Source: an uncultured Prevotellaceae bacterium (lineage in GTDB: Bacteria; Bacteroidota; Bacteroidia; Bacteroidales; Bacteroidaceae). From it: a DNA stretch of 59,939 nucleotides. The stretch covers positions 1 to 59,939 of the forward strand of contig CAMVDU010000014.1 of the NCBI GenBank assembly GCA_947166345.1, given 5' to 3'. Positions within the stretch are counted from its first letter, which is position 1; each line of letters begins with the position of its first letter. This document shows positions 6,961 through 15,998 of this stretch, one piece after another. The notes beneath the pieces were generated by a model. That model did not search any database. It had not been told where the DNA came from and worked only from the letters and a program-made list of their open reading frames with translations. The position numbers and the translations under genes were made by a program.

Positions 6961-9858
6961 ATGGGAGTAAGATTAAATAAAGTATTAACAGAACTGAATA
7001 TAGGACTTCAGACGGCAGTCGATTTCCTGAAGAAGAAAAGCAGTCTGGGCGAGATTCGCGACGATGCCACACCAAACACCAAGATCTCTGACGAACAGTA
7101 TGAGGCACTGGTCGAGGCATTCAGTGGCGACAAGGCCGTGAAGAAACAGGCTGGCTTGCTCTTCCCCAAGAAACCCAAGGAGAAGGAGGCAAAGAAAGAG
7201 ACCCCCGTCGAGGCACCTGTAGCAGAGACTCAGCCCCAGCGTCAGACGTTCAAGCCTCTGGGCAAGATCGATCTTGGCACCGTTGGCAAGTCGCGTCCCT
7301 CTGCAGCTGCTGAGGCTCCTGTTGAGAAGAAGGCCGAGAAGAAGGTGGAGGAAGAGCCCAAGGTTGAACCCAAGGCTGAGCCTGTGGTGGAGACACCTGT
7401 GGAGGAACAGCCCGTGGTGGAAACCGTCGAGGAAATCCCCGTCGTCGAAGAAACCGTGAAAGAAGCTCCCGTTGTCAACGAACCTGAGGAGGAAGTTGCT
7501 GAGGTGGCAGAGCCCGAGGATTTTGACGACGAAGAGGAAGACGACGATGCCGAGACCCCCGCTGAGAGCCAGTCAGCCGCTCCTGCCATCTTCACGCTGA
7601 AGAGCGAGGAGAAACTGGCACCCAAGGTGAACGTGCTGGGTAAGATCGACCTTTCGACGCTGAACCAGAGTACTCGTCCCAAGAAGAAGACGAAGGAGGA
7701 GAAGCGTAAGCAGCGCGAGGAGAAAGCTGCCCAGCAGCAGGTGGCCAATGGCGAGAAACGCAAGCGTGAGCGCATCCGCACTGGCAAGGTCGATATTGAG
7801 GAGGCTGCCCGTCAGCAACAACAGCAGCAGGCCCAACAGGGTGGCGGCAAGAAAAAGAACAAGGGTGGCAACCAGAACTTCACCGACCAGGCTCAGCAGC
7901 AGGGTGGCAAGAACAAGAAGAAGAACAAGCAGATCTTCAAGCCGCTGGAGGCTAACGAGGAGGATGTGGCACGTCAGGTGAAAGAGACGCTGGCCCGTCT
8001 CACGTCGAAGACCACGCAGAACAAGAAAGGCGCCAAGTACCGTAAGGAGAAGCGCGATGCCGTTGCCGAGCGTATGAACGAGGAGATGGCAGCCGAGGCA
8101 GCACAGAGCACGGTGCTGAAGCTCACCGAGTTTGTAACTGTCTCTGAGTTGGCTACCATGATGAACGTCCCTGTGGTCAAGGTCATCGGCACTTGCATGT
8201 CTATCGGTATCATGGTGTCTATCAACCAGCGCCTCGATGCTGAGACCATCAATATCGTTGCTGAGGAGTTCGGCTTCACCACTGAGTATGTCAGCGCCGA
8301 GGTGCAGAATGCTATCCAGGTGGAAGAGGACGACGAGAACGACTTGCTGCCGCGTGCACCAATCGTGACTGTCATGGGTCACGTGGACCACGGTAAGACA
8401 TCGCTGCTCGACTATATCCGCAAGACCAACGTTATCGCTGGTGAGGCTGGTGGTATCACCCAGCACATCGGTGCCTACAACGTAACCCTTGGCGATGGTC
8501 GTCAGATTACGTTCCTCGACACCCCTGGTCACGAGGCTTTCACCGCCATGCGTGCCCGTGGTGCCCAGGTTACCGATATCGCTATCATCATCGTTGCTGC
8601 CGACGACAGCGTGATGCCTACCACCAAGGAGGCTATCGCCCATGCACAGGCAGCCAACGTACCTATGGTCTTCGCTATCAATAAGATAGACAAGCCAGGC
8701 GCCAACCCCGACAAGATTCGTGAGGACCTGGCCAACATGAACCTGCTCGTAGAAGAGTGGGGCGGTAAGTACCAGTGTCAGGAGATCTCCGCCAAGAAAG
8801 GTGTCGGCGTTGAGGAACTGCTTGAGAAGGTGCTGCTCGAAGCCGAGATGCTCGACCTCAAGGCCAACCCCAACCGCAAGGCTACGGGTTCTATCATCGA
8901 ATCCAGTCTCGACAAGGGTCGCGGCTACGTCTCCACGGTGCTCGTATCCAACGGTACCCTGAAGATTGGCGACATCGTGCTAGCAGGTACCAGTCATGGT
9001 AAGATCAAGGCGATGTTCAACGAGCGTAACGAGCGTATCACAGAGGCCCGTCCGGCACAGCCTGCCATTATTCTGGGTCTGAATGGTGCACCTACTGCTG
9101 GTGATGCCTTCAACGTGATGGACAGCGAGCAGGAAGCACGCGATATTGCCAACAAGCGCGAGCAGCTGGCACGCGAGCAGGGACTGCGTACGCAGAAGAC
9201 CATCGGTCTTGACGATATCTCCCACCGCATTGCTCTGGGCGAGTTCCACGAGCTCAATATTGTGGTCAAGGGCGATACCGACGGTTCTATCGAGGCCCTC
9301 AGCGACTCGTTCATCAAGCTCTCTACAGAGAAGGTGCAGGTCAACGTCATCAACAAGGCTGTGGGTCAGATCTCAGAGAACGATGTCATGCTTGCCTCGG
9401 CATCCAGTGCCGTCATCGTCGGCTTCCAGGTGCGTCCCTCATCGGATGCCCGCAAGCTGGCTGAGCGCGAGGGCGTCGAGATCAACACCTACTCTGTCAT
9501 CTACGATGCCATCGATGATATCCGTGCCACGATGGAGGGTATGCTCGATAAGGTTGTCAAGGAGCAGGTTACTGGTCAGGTTGAGGTGCGCGAGGTCTAC
9601 AAGATTTCGAAGGTGGGTACTGTTGCCGGCGCAATGGTTGTCGAAGGCAAGGTGCACCGCTCGGACAAGGCCCGTCTGGTGCGCGATGGTATCGTCATCC
9701 ATACAGGTGCCATCAATGCCCTGAAGCGTTACAAGGACGACGTCAAGGAGGTTGCCACCAACTTCGAGTGCGGTATCTCGCTGGTCAACTTCAACGACAT
9801 CCAGCAGGGTGATATCATCGAGACCTTCATGGAGGTTGAGGTGCAGCAGAAGCTGTAG
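6961..9858 (+). CDS. infB: Translation initiation factor IF-2
   Basis: 965 residues, long as in Bacteroidetes. N-terminal IF2_N domain ([21 protein letters not shown], 3-24), then a low-complexity region (about 55-400) with Pro/Glu/Val repeats, an acidic patch and Gln/Lys/Gly-rich blocks, a second IF2_N-like segment (about 385-440, [17 protein letters not shown]) and the GTPase core: GHVDHGKTS (472-480), DTPGHEAF (520-527), NKIDKPG (about 574-580). Domains II-IV follow. It delivers fMet-tRNA to the 30S subunit and promotes 70S joining. Last gene of the operon, closed by a clear terminator. Confidence 0.98.
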   Translation: MGVRLNKVLTELNIGLQTAVDFLKKKSSLGEIRDDATPNTKISDEQYEALVEAFSGDKAVKKQAGLLFPKKPKEKEAKKETPVEAPVAETQPQRQTFKPLGKIDLGTVGKSRPSAAAEAPVEKKAEKKVEEEPKVEPKAEPVVETPVEEQPVVETVEEIPVVEETVKEAPVVNEPEEEVAEVAEPEDFDDEEEDDDAETPAESQSAAPAIFTLKSEEKLAPKVNVLGKIDLSTLNQSTRPKKKTKEEKRKQREEKAAQQQVANGEKRKRERIRTGKVDIEEAARQQQQQQAQQGGGKKKNKGGNQNFTDQAQQQGGKNKKKNKQIFKPLEANEEDVARQVKETLARLTSKTTQNKKGAKYRKEKRDAVAERMNEEMAAEAAQSTVLKLTEFVTVSELATMMNVPVVKVIGTCMSIGIMVSINQRLDAETINIVAEEFGFTTEYVSAEVQNAIQVEEDDENDLLPRAPIVTVMGHVDHGKTSLLDYIRKTNVIAGEAGGITQHIGAYNVTLGDGRQITFLDTPGHEAFTAMRARGAQVTDIAIIIVAADDSVMPTTKEAIAHAQAANVPMVFAINKIDKPGANPDKIREDLANMNLLVEEWGGKYQCQEISAKKGVGVEELLEKVLLEAEMLDLKANPNRKATGSIIESSLDKGRGYVSTVLVSNGTLKIGDIVLAGTSHGKIKAMFNERNERITEARPAQPAIILGLNGAPTAGDAFNVMDSEQEARDIANKREQLAREQGLRTQKTIGLDDISHRIALGEFHELNIVVKGDTDGSIEALSDSFIKLSTEKVQVNVINKAVGQISENDVMLASASSAVIVGFQVRPSSDARKLAEREGVEINTYSVIYDAIDDIRATMEGMLDKVVKEQVTGQVEVREVYKISKVGTVAGAMVVEGKVHRSDKARLVRDGIVIHTGAINALKRYKDDVKEVATNFECGISLVNFNDIQQGDIIETFMEVEVQQKL

Positions 9859-9891
9859 TCCTGACTGTTGTCAGTTATATAACAAATAATA

Positions 9892-9929
9892 AAGAAGGAT
9901 GTGCCAAACACATCCTTCTTATTTTTTAT
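9892..9929 (+). terminator. Intrinsic terminator after infB
   Basis: 12-bp perfect stem AAGAAGGATGTG / CACATCCTTCTT with a CCAAA loop, followed by ATTTTTTAT. It lies between the convergent infB and PorW/SprE-like genes. Confidence 0.9.
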
Positions 9930-9986
9930 CTATGGTCAGAGGCTGTCCCTATACACTTTTTGGGGAGGCCTGCTCAAGACAATGCC

Positions 9987-12986
9987 TTACCAGAAGTCAG
10001 GATCGAAGTCGTAGGAGTTGTTGGGGACTGGCGTTTCCGGATATTCCGGAGCTTCCGGATCATCCGGATTCTCCGGATTTTCCGAATCCTCTACGTCCTC
10101 ATCGTCCTCGTTGATGATCTCCGTGGGTATCTGCAGCAGTTCCTCGTTGCTGATCTGCAGGGGCAGGAAGGTGCGCTCGTAGAACTCGTCGTAGTCACGA
10201 TAGCTGAAGCGCTTGCCGATGAGCGGCAGGTTGACGTCGCTGATGACCAGACTGCGACACTGTGTCAGGATGTCTGCCATCGCATCGTAGGCATACAGTT
10301 GTCGAGCATATTGCAGGGCTTCATCGAAATTGAGGAAACCGCTGATCGTCAGTTGGTTGATACCATCTTGTCGTTCTATGTTGAGATCGAAGTTGCGTAC
10401 GAGGAAGTTTGAGAAATTGAACTTCGCCAATTCGTAGAGCAGCTGGTTCTCACCCGACACCAGGCGTCCGTCAACGAGTCGGTCGGAGAGGGAGTCGGGC
10501 TGATAGACGAGGATGAAGCGGAAGGGGATGTTGCGCTCGGCTGACAGCGTATCAACATTTGTAGTATCGGCAGCGAGGGTGATGTCGCGTCGCGACCATA
10601 TGTCGTTGAGGTCGAAGTTGCCACCATGCAACTGTCGTCCTTCCTGTACGCCCTTGATAATCATGCCAGCCATCTCGCTGACCTCGCTCTGCGGGTATTT
10701 CTCTACGACGGTCTTCAGCTGATCCACGCATCCTGTGGCATCGCCCTGGTTCAGCAGACTGAGACCATTGATGAAGATGAACTTGGCACGGTGGTCGCCC
10801 AGTGGGAAACGCTCCTCCGAGATGCGGGCGTTGGCGCTGATAATGTCGTGCCTGTCCTGCTTGAAGGCATCGTAGGTGGCGGCATAGATAGAGTCTTCTA
10901 TATGTACACCAAAGCGTGCGTTCTCGGCAAAGAGGGGGTCGCTGAGCAGGATGGTCCACTCGCTCTCAGGGAAGTCGGCCTGCAGGTGCGTCAGACAGTT
11001 TTGTGCTGTCTGGTTGTCGCCCATGCGTGAGTAGAGCAGGAACAGATGATACCATGCCTGGTCGGTCTGTGGGAAGTCGGGATAGTGGGAGGTAAGTCTC
11101 ACCAGCTGCTTCTCTGCCAGTGGAAGGTTCTCAAGCTTGTCCTTGAAGATGACGCCCGAGTGGTACAGGCCGTCCATGATAATCTGGTTGCTGGCCTCCA
11201 CCTGTTCTTCTGTGAAGGGTATCTGTGCCAGGTAGTATTCACGGTTGTGGGGATCGTTGGCCAGCGAGTCGGCGGCGGCCTGGGCCTCGCTCTCAGCATT
11301 GGTGAGGGTATCGGCAGGGTTTTCCGCATTCTCTGGAATATCCGGATTATCCGGGTTATCCGGATTCTCCGGATCTTCCGGAATATTGGGCGTGAGGTTC
11401 ACCACCGTGCGGTTGACGCGTTGCCAGTCGTCTGTATTCTCGCGCTTACCCCATTGCTTCTGGAACGTCTGCTTACCCTGGTTCACGGCCATCTGGTTGT
11501 AGAAGTACCACTTGCCGTCGCTGGTCTTGTTGGCGGTGGTTGTCTGCGTCCGTTGGTTGTTGCGTTGGTTGTTGATGCGGTTGCCTGTGGCTCCCTGTCG
11601 TTGCAGGGCCTGCTCCACCTCGGCTTCACGGGCTTTGTCGCGTTCCTCTTTTTCTTTTTTCTTCAGGGCCTCAATGACGCGGTCGATGGCAGCCAGACGA
11701 TCCTTCTCAGACATCTTGGCCAACGCCTGCAGCGAGTCTTGCAGATAGACGGCATCGGTATGGGGCACCAGCTCGTCGAGCACCTTCGAGCGCTGTGACA
11801 GCTCCTCGTAGTCGTCGCGGTCCTTGTCCAGCAGACCAATGGCCTCGCCATAACAGCGCTGTGCGTCGTTGTATTTCTCGCGTTCCCAATAGAGTCCGCC
11901 CAGCTTCAGCAGCAGCACACCTTTCTCTATGCCGTTGCGTGTCGATTTCTCGTTGCCTTCCTCGTAAGCCGCAATAGCCTTCAGTGTGTCGCGCTGGATG
12001 AGGTATATGTTGCCGATGGCGTAATAGACCTGGTCCAGATAGTCCTTGTTATTGTCGGAACGAGCCATGCGCTTCAAACGGGCAATCATCTTCTTACCGT
12101 TGCCCTTGGCCATCACCTCTGTCTGGGCGATGCGTGCGTTGAACTCCATCTCGTAGGGTGGACTCTGGCGGATCACCTTCTGGTAGGCTTTGTAGGCCTC
12201 GGCAGGATGTCCCAGTGCCGTTTCCATCTGTCCCATGATGAACCACTCGCGTGCCTTCTGCGTCTTGCGGTGCTCGTGCTTGATTACCTTCCTGAGGTAG
12301 GGGATGGCCTGTTCGTACTGTCCCTGATGGATATAGTAGTTGGCATAGGCCTGGTTCCAGTCGTTTTGTGCGCGATAGTGGATGGAGTCGCGACTGGTGT
12401 TGCGCATCACATCCTCGGCATCGTATATCCAGTCCAGCTCTGTGTAACAGTTGGCCAGCCAGGCACGGGCCAGTCCGTTGATGGCGGGCTGCGTCTGATA
12501 CAGACGGTTCATATAGCTGAAGGTGGCGGCAGCCTCGTCGAACTCACCCTTCTGGAATTGCGCCTTACCCATGAGCAGCCACGCCTTCCACAGGAAAGGG
12601 TTGTACTCGCGCCGGCTCAGCCACTCGCGGTCCTTGTCGGTCTTACGTCGGCTCTTCTTCCATTCGGGTTTGGCCTTGATGCTGTGTTGCTTGATGGTCT
12701 TCTCCATCTTCTCCACGGTGCGGTCGAAGTTACCACTGCCTATCTGCCGACTCTTCTTGTCAGTAACGGTGTAGAGGGGCAGCATCTCGGTGAAGTTGTC
12801 CTTGTGGCCTTTCTCCTTTTCCAACGCTCCGTCGATATAGGCCAGTGAGCCGTTGTAGTAAGTGTTGTATTTTGCGGTGAACGACTGCCAGAAGCGGTTC
12901 TTGGCGTTGTTCTTGTGCATAGAACAGCCTGTCATCATCCCAGCGATGATGGCGATGAGAAAGAGGCTATGTATTTTTCTGTGCAT
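9987..12986 (-). CDS. PorW/SprE-like TPR lipoprotein (type IX secretion/gliding-associated)
   Basis: 999 residues. Lipoprotein signal: MHRKIHSLFLIAIIAGMMTGC, Cys21 as lipid site. The segment FTAKYNTYYNGSLAYIDG (about 38-55) is typical of PorW/SprE proteins, and several TPR-like helical repeats follow (about 130-400). PorW/SprE is a periplasmic lipoprotein that links type IX secretion motor and translocon components. A Lys/Arg/Gln-rich middle (about 440-510) and two blocks of ENPDNPD-type repeats are unusual: one at about 535-555, one near the C-terminus (about 965-985). Both are encoded by 9-nt TCCGGA-containing arrays. A general TPR lipoprotein role is the fallback if no type IX machinery exists in the genome. 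Confidence 0.8.
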   Translation of the reverse strand: MHRKIHSLFLIAIIAGMMTGCSMHKNNAKNRFWQSFTAKYNTYYNGSLAYIDGALEKEKGHKDNFTEMLPLYTVTDKKSRQIGSGNFDRTVEKMEKTIKQHSIKAKPEWKKSRRKTDKDREWLSRREYNPFLWKAWLLMGKAQFQKGEFDEAAATFSYMNRLYQTQPAINGLARAWLANCYTELDWIYDAEDVMRNTSRDSIHYRAQNDWNQAYANYYIHQGQYEQAIPYLRKVIKHEHRKTQKAREWFIMGQMETALGHPAEAYKAYQKVIRQSPPYEMEFNARIAQTEVMAKGNGKKMIARLKRMARSDNNKDYLDQVYYAIGNIYLIQRDTLKAIAAYEEGNEKSTRNGIEKGVLLLKLGGLYWEREKYNDAQRCYGEAIGLLDKDRDDYEELSQRSKVLDELVPHTDAVYLQDSLQALAKMSEKDRLAAIDRVIEALKKKEKEERDKAREAEVEQALQRQGATGNRINNQRNNQRTQTTTANKTSDGKWYFYNQMAVNQGKQTFQKQWGKRENTDDWQRVNRTVVNLTPNIPEDPENPDNPDNPDIPENAENPADTLTNAESEAQAAADSLANDPHNREYYLAQIPFTEEQVEASNQIIMDGLYHSGVIFKDKLENLPLAEKQLVRLTSHYPDFPQTDQAWYHLFLLYSRMGDNQTAQNCLTHLQADFPESEWTILLSDPLFAENARFGVHIEDSIYAATYDAFKQDRHDIISANARISEERFPLGDHRAKFIFINGLSLLNQGDATGCVDQLKTVVEKYPQSEVSEMAGMIIKGVQEGRQLHGGNFDLNDIWSRRDITLAADTTNVDTLSAERNIPFRFILVYQPDSLSDRLVDGRLVSGENQLLYELAKFNFSNFLVRNFDLNIERQDGINQLTISGFLNFDEALQYARQLYAYDAMADILTQCRSLVISDVNLPLIGKRFSYRDYDEFYERTFLPLQISNEELLQIPTEIINEDDEDVEDSENPENPDDPEAPEYPETPVPNNSYDFDPDFW
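10034..10090 (-). repeat. TCCGGA-type array encoding a C-terminal Pro/Glu/Asp repeat
   Basis: TCCGGA recurs every 9 or so nt across this stretch; read on the minus strand it gives ENPENPDDPEAPEYPE. Confidence 0.85.
11321..11388 (-). repeat. TCCGGA-type array encoding an internal Pro/Asn/Asp repeat
   Basis: ATCCGGATT-like 9-nt units; on the minus strand they give IPEDPENPDNPDNPDIPENA. Same unit type as the array at 10034-10090 in the same gene. Confidence 0.85.
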
Positions 12987-13001
12987 CTAACAATAAAACT
13001 C

Positions 13002-13211
13002 CTAATTTCCTGATTTATTGTCTTTCTGCTGCTTTTTCTCTGCTATTAAGCATCCAATCTTGCACGAGCCGTCGGCCACGCTGCTGCATGTGCTACAGTC
13101 TTTTGCCTCCACCACAGGTGCATCGGTTCCCCCTTTGGTGAACATCGACGCCAGTGCCGCAATGATGCCGAGCACCACCAGCGAACCAATACATATCAGT
13201 GCAAATGTCAT
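13002..13211 (-). CDS. Small Cys-rich single-pass membrane protein
   Basis: 69 residues. One N-terminal transmembrane helix (about 2-22, FALICIGSLVVLGIIAALASMF), then a soluble tail with four Cys arranged C-S-T-C and C-K-I-G-C plus a Lys-rich end. Four clustered Cys could bind a metal or an Fe-S centre. Family not recognised. It sits between the PorW-like gene and aroA on the same strand, 15 nt after aroA, so it is probably co-transcribed with aroA. The opposite frame (13018-13242) is a shadow. Confidence 0.65.
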   Translation of the reverse strand: MTFALICIGSLVVLGIIAALASMFTKGGTDAPVVEAKDCSTCSSVADGSCKIGCLIAEKKQQKDNKSGN

Positions 13212-13240
13212 CTCAATTCACAGTTCTCAGTTTTCAATTT
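13212..13240 (-). repeat. Heptanucleotide-period array at the aroA 3' end
   Basis: TCTCAATT CACAGTT CTCAGTT TTCAATT, period 7; it also encodes the last residues of aroA (FQIEN). Confidence 0.75.
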
Positions 13241-14486
13241 GAAAGCCAGCGGCTTTCAGATCTTCCCAGTAGTGCGGATATGACTTGGTGACTACCTGTG
13301 GGTTGTTGATGCAGATAGGCATCTTGAGCGACAGCGGCGCGAAGGCCAGCGCCATGCGGTGGTCGTCGTAGGTATCGATGGATACATCTTCCATCTGCCA
13401 TTTTCCATCTTCCATCTCCCCATCCCATATCAGTTCGCTGTCGTTGACGGCATGCAGGCGGAAGCCCATCTTTGCCGTTTCGTTGATGAGTGCTGTGATA
13501 CGGTCGGTCTCCTTGAATTTCAGCGTCTGCAGGCCTGTGAAGTGGAAGGGTATGCCCAGTCCGCAGCAGGTTGCTACGATGGTCTGTGCCAGGTCGGGTG
13601 CATTGGTGAAGTCATATTTCAGTCGCGGGATGCGGTGTCCGTTCTTGCGTAGCGTCACCCTTGTGGGCTTGCCAGACTCTCTTGACAGGAAGCTGGTTCT
13701 GACGCCCATCAGACTGAAGATGTAGCGTACGCTGGAGTCGCCCTGCTTCGAACCGTCCATCAGTCCCTCCAGTGTCACCTCGGCCTCTCTGTCGCTGCTC
13801 AGCGCCACCATCTCGTACCAGTAGGATGCTGCGCTCCAGTCGTTCTCTATATAATAAGGTCTAGGGGTGTAGGGCTTGGGAGCCACCTTGATGGTATCTA
13901 TCGATGTCCATTCGGCCTCTGCTCCAAACTCACGCATGGTCCACAGCGTCAGGTCTATGTAGGGGCGCGAGATGATGTCGCCATGCAGGTGCAGCGTCAA
14001 ACCCTTCTCCAGGATGGGTCCCACCATCAGCAGGGCCGATATGAATTGCGAGCTGACGTTGCCCGCAATCTCCAGATAGCCGCCCTGCAGCCGTTGGCCC
14101 GTGATGCGTAGGGGAGGGAAGCCCTCCTCTTCTTCGTAGTCTATGTGGGCCCCCAACTGACGCAGTGCGTCCACCAGAATCTTGATGGGACGATGCTTCA
14201 TGCGCTCTGTGCCTGTCAGCACATGCGTACCATGCTCTGTGGTGGCCAGGAAAGCCGTCATGAAGCGCATGGCCGTACCTGCCGCCTTGATGTTGATCAC
14301 CTCAGGCATCTTTTGCAGCGCCTCCAGTATCACTTCTGTATCGTCACAGTCGCTTAGGTTCTCGGGTAATATCTCTCCTCCTGTCAGCGCACAGATGATG
14401 AGTGCACGGTTGGAGATGCTCTTTGAGGCCGGCAGTTTCACGGTCGTCCTCAGCTGTTTTGTTCCAGTTATGGTGTTTTTTGTCAT
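13227..14486 (-). CDS. aroA: 3-phosphoshikimate 1-carboxyvinyltransferase (EPSP synthase)
   Basis: 419 residues from ATG at 14486 (MTKNTITGTKQLRTTVKLPASKS). A longer open frame extends into the tRNA-Pro gene and its promoter and is rejected. Shikimate pathway enzyme joining shikimate-3-phosphate and PEP. Seen: LPASKSISNRAL near the N-terminus, the AGTAMRF motif, and TYDDHRMALAFAPL near the C-terminus. Odd: the stretch GEMEDGKWQMEDVSID before TYDDH is encoded by a 7-nt-period array (13388-13425), apparently an in-frame insertion in a surface loop. The C-terminus runs into a second array. Confidence 0.95.
   Translation of the reverse strand: MTKNTITGTKQLRTTVKLPASKSISNRALIICALTGGEILPENLSDCDDTEVILEALQKMPEVINIKAAGTAMRFMTAFLATTEHGTHVLTGTERMKHRPIKILVDALRQLGAHIDYEEEEGFPPLRITGQRLQGGYLEIAGNVSSQFISALLMVGPILEKGLTLHLHGDIISRPYIDLTLWTMREFGAEAEWTSIDTIKVAPKPYTPRPYYIENDWSAASYWYEMVALSSDREAEVTLEGLMDGSKQGDSSVRYIFSLMGVRTSFLSRESGKPTRVTLRKNGHRIPRLKYDFTNAPDLAQTIVATCCGLGIPFHFTGLQTLKFKETDRITALINETAKMGFRLHAVNDSELIWDGEMEDGKWQMEDVSIDTYDDHRMALAFAPLSLKMPICINNPQVVTKSYPHYWEDLKAAGFQIEN
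13388..13425 (-). repeat. Heptanucleotide-period array inside aroA
   Basis: CTTCCATC TGCCATT TTCCATC TTCCATC TCCCCATC, period 7 with one slip, in frame. Confidence 0.85.
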
Positions 14487-14553
14487 ATCATCGGCAAAGA
14501 TACAACAAAAAAAGCAAGGCGACAAGAAAAAAAGAAAAATATTTCTAAAAAAA

Positions 14554-14585
14554 TTTGGCAGTTTCATAAAATCTCCGTACCTTTG
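14554..14585 (+). promoter_or_regulatory. Promoter of tRNA-Pro
   Basis: TTTG 14554-14557, 20-nt spacer, TACCTTTG 14578-14585, about 35 nt before the mature tRNA 5' end. aroA diverges from here. Confidence 0.85.
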
Positions 14586-14619
14586 CAGCCGCAATTGCAG
14601 AAATGCAGGTGCAAAGGAT

Positions 14620-14692
14620 CGGGATTTAGCGCAGTTGGTAGCGCACACGTCTGGGGGGCGCGAGGTCGCTGGTTCGAGTCCAGTAATCCCGA
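14620..14692 (+). tRNA. tRNA-Pro (anticodon GGG), CCA encoded at 14693-14695
   Basis: 73-nt cloverleaf. Acceptor CGGGATT/AATCCCG, D-arm GCGC-AGTTGGTA-GCGC, anticodon loop CTGGGGG (GGG, reads CCC/CCU), T-loop TTCGAGT, discriminator A, followed by genomic CCA. The anticodon stem CACGT/GCGCG has an A-C mismatch and a U-G pair, so folding is a little weaker than usual. Confidence 0.9.
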
Positions 14693-14700
14693 CCAACAAG

Positions 14701-14738
14701 AAGAAGGAACTGAGAAATCAGTTCCTTCTTTCTTTTTT
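14701..14738 (+). terminator. Terminator of tRNA-Pro
   Basis: 13-bp stem AAGAAGGAACTGA / TCAGTTCCTTCTT, GAAA loop, then TCTTTTTTG. Confidence 0.92.
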
Positions 14739-14790
14739 GTTTGTTCAAGATGTCAGCGCCTGTCTGTCAAGAATCTCTGATGTTCACTGT

Positions 14791-15876
14791 TTACCATCCT
14801 GGCGGCAGCACGATGTTCTCCACGTCGTGAGCCTTTTCGAACAGCGGAGAGATCTCGTCATCGGTGAAGCCAGCGATGCCGCAACCTATGCGGGTGACGA
14901 GGAAGGTGAGGGTGGGGTGCTCCTTGGCAAACGCGATGAACTCATCAACATAGGGCTTGATGGTCTCTACGCCGCCCTGCATCGTGGGTATGGCATAGCT
15001 CTGCCCTTGCAGTCCCACGCCCTGTCCCATGATAGCTCCAAACTTGCGGTAGGCGATGTAGGCCGCGCCTCCGCCATGCATACCACGAAGATTACTGCCA
15101 AACACGAAGATCTCGTTTGGCTGGAGTGATGTAATAAACTCCGGTGTTGTTTTTTTCTGATTCATATAGTCGATAGTTGCTTTTTCCACTCTGAAGAAAT
15201 CCGTTGAAGGAGCGGTACCACAAGGTGCTGGTGCAGCCATTTCTGCATCTGCATATACCACAGCATGCTTGTCCATCACCTCTGGCATGTCCAAGTCCAT
15301 GTCGAAATTCTTGCGGAAATAAGGCACGATGATGTCATCCTTCAGTTTCTTATACCGTTGCGAGACCGCTGCTGGCGTAATGCCTATCTCCTCGGCAACC
15401 TCTTTTCCTTTGAAACCACGTTTCAGTATCATGAGGATGATAATTCTGTCCTTGCGTTCCATCGGCACATGGTCGCAGACATCCTCCACCATGCGGTTGA
15501 ACTGCAGGCGCAGGTTGTCGCTGGTCATGTCGAACGACATCAGATAGTCCTCAAAGGTGATGCTGCCATATTCCTTCTTGTACCACTTCAGCGCATCGAG
15601 TACCACAAAGCGGAAGCCGTTGATGAGCCACGTCTTCAGGCTCACCTCAGGCGAATGGTCCTCCAGTGGTTTCCAGTCGTGTTCCATCAGGTAAATGGCA
15701 TACTGGTGAGCCAGCGACATAAAGTCCAGATTCTGCTTGCCCCTTAGCTGGTACCGTTGGTCGAAGATGTTATAGCCTATCTGACAATACCCGTAGAAAT
15801 AGTCACGGATAATGTCGCTGTCGCCTTGGCGAAAACCCTTCAGAATCTCCTTGTCAGATAGCCGTCTGTAGTACAT
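14791..15876 (-). CDS. Sigma-factor-like protein fused to an A1S_2505-type macro-like domain
   Basis: 361 residues. The N-terminal half (about 1-190) resembles ECF-type sigma factors: DKEILKGFRQGDSDIIRDYFYGY (8-30, region 2-like) and a region 4-like HTH, RGFKGKEVAEEIGITPAAVSQRYKKLKDD (153-181, two segments). The C-terminal part (about 250-361) has PNEIFVFGSNLRGMHGGGAA, GQGVGLQGQSYAIPT and VTRIGCGIAGF, the signature of A1S_2505/phage-related macro-like domains that may bind ADP-ribose or related ligands. A Pro/Ala-rich linker (about 205-225) joins them. Divergent from the VWA gene at 15999. Inference: a ligand- or damage-responsive transcription regulator. A weak -7 box (TATCTTCG) lies at 15895-15902. 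Confidence 0.75.
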   Translation of the reverse strand: MYYRRLSDKEILKGFRQGDSDIIRDYFYGYCQIGYNIFDQRYQLRGKQNLDFMSLAHQYAIYLMEHDWKPLEDHSPEVSLKTWLINGFRFVVLDALKWYKKEYGSITFEDYLMSFDMTSDNLRLQFNRMVEDVCDHVPMERKDRIIILMILKRGFKGKEVAEEIGITPAAVSQRYKKLKDDIIVPYFRKNFDMDLDMPEVMDKHAVVYADAEMAAPAPCGTAPSTDFFRVEKATIDYMNQKKTTPEFITSLQPNEIFVFGSNLRGMHGGGAAYIAYRKFGAIMGQGVGLQGQSYAIPTMQGGVETIKPYVDEFIAFAKEHPTLTFLVTRIGCGIAGFTDDEISPLFEKAHDVENIVLPPGW

Positions 15877-15998
15877 ATTTTCAGTTTTACGCTGCGAAGA
15901 TACGAAATATTTTTCATTCTTGCTTAATTTTTTCCTGAATTCTTCTTTAAAGAGATAAAAGACGTCTTAAATATTGAGTATTCACCATTCAAAAAATT

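Noticed and set aside
7573..8643. 356-codon open frame on the minus strand inside infB
   Set aside because: Antisense to the IF-2 gene; leucine-rich low complexity mirrors the coding repeats of infB.
14487..14699. N-terminal extension of aroA
   Set aside because: It would translate the complement of tRNA-Pro and its promoter; the conserved AroA N-terminus begins at 14486.
14182..15129. Plus-strand frame covering tRNA-Pro and parts of aroA and the sigma/macro gene
   Set aside because: Crosses a tRNA, its promoter and terminator, and two genes on the other strand.
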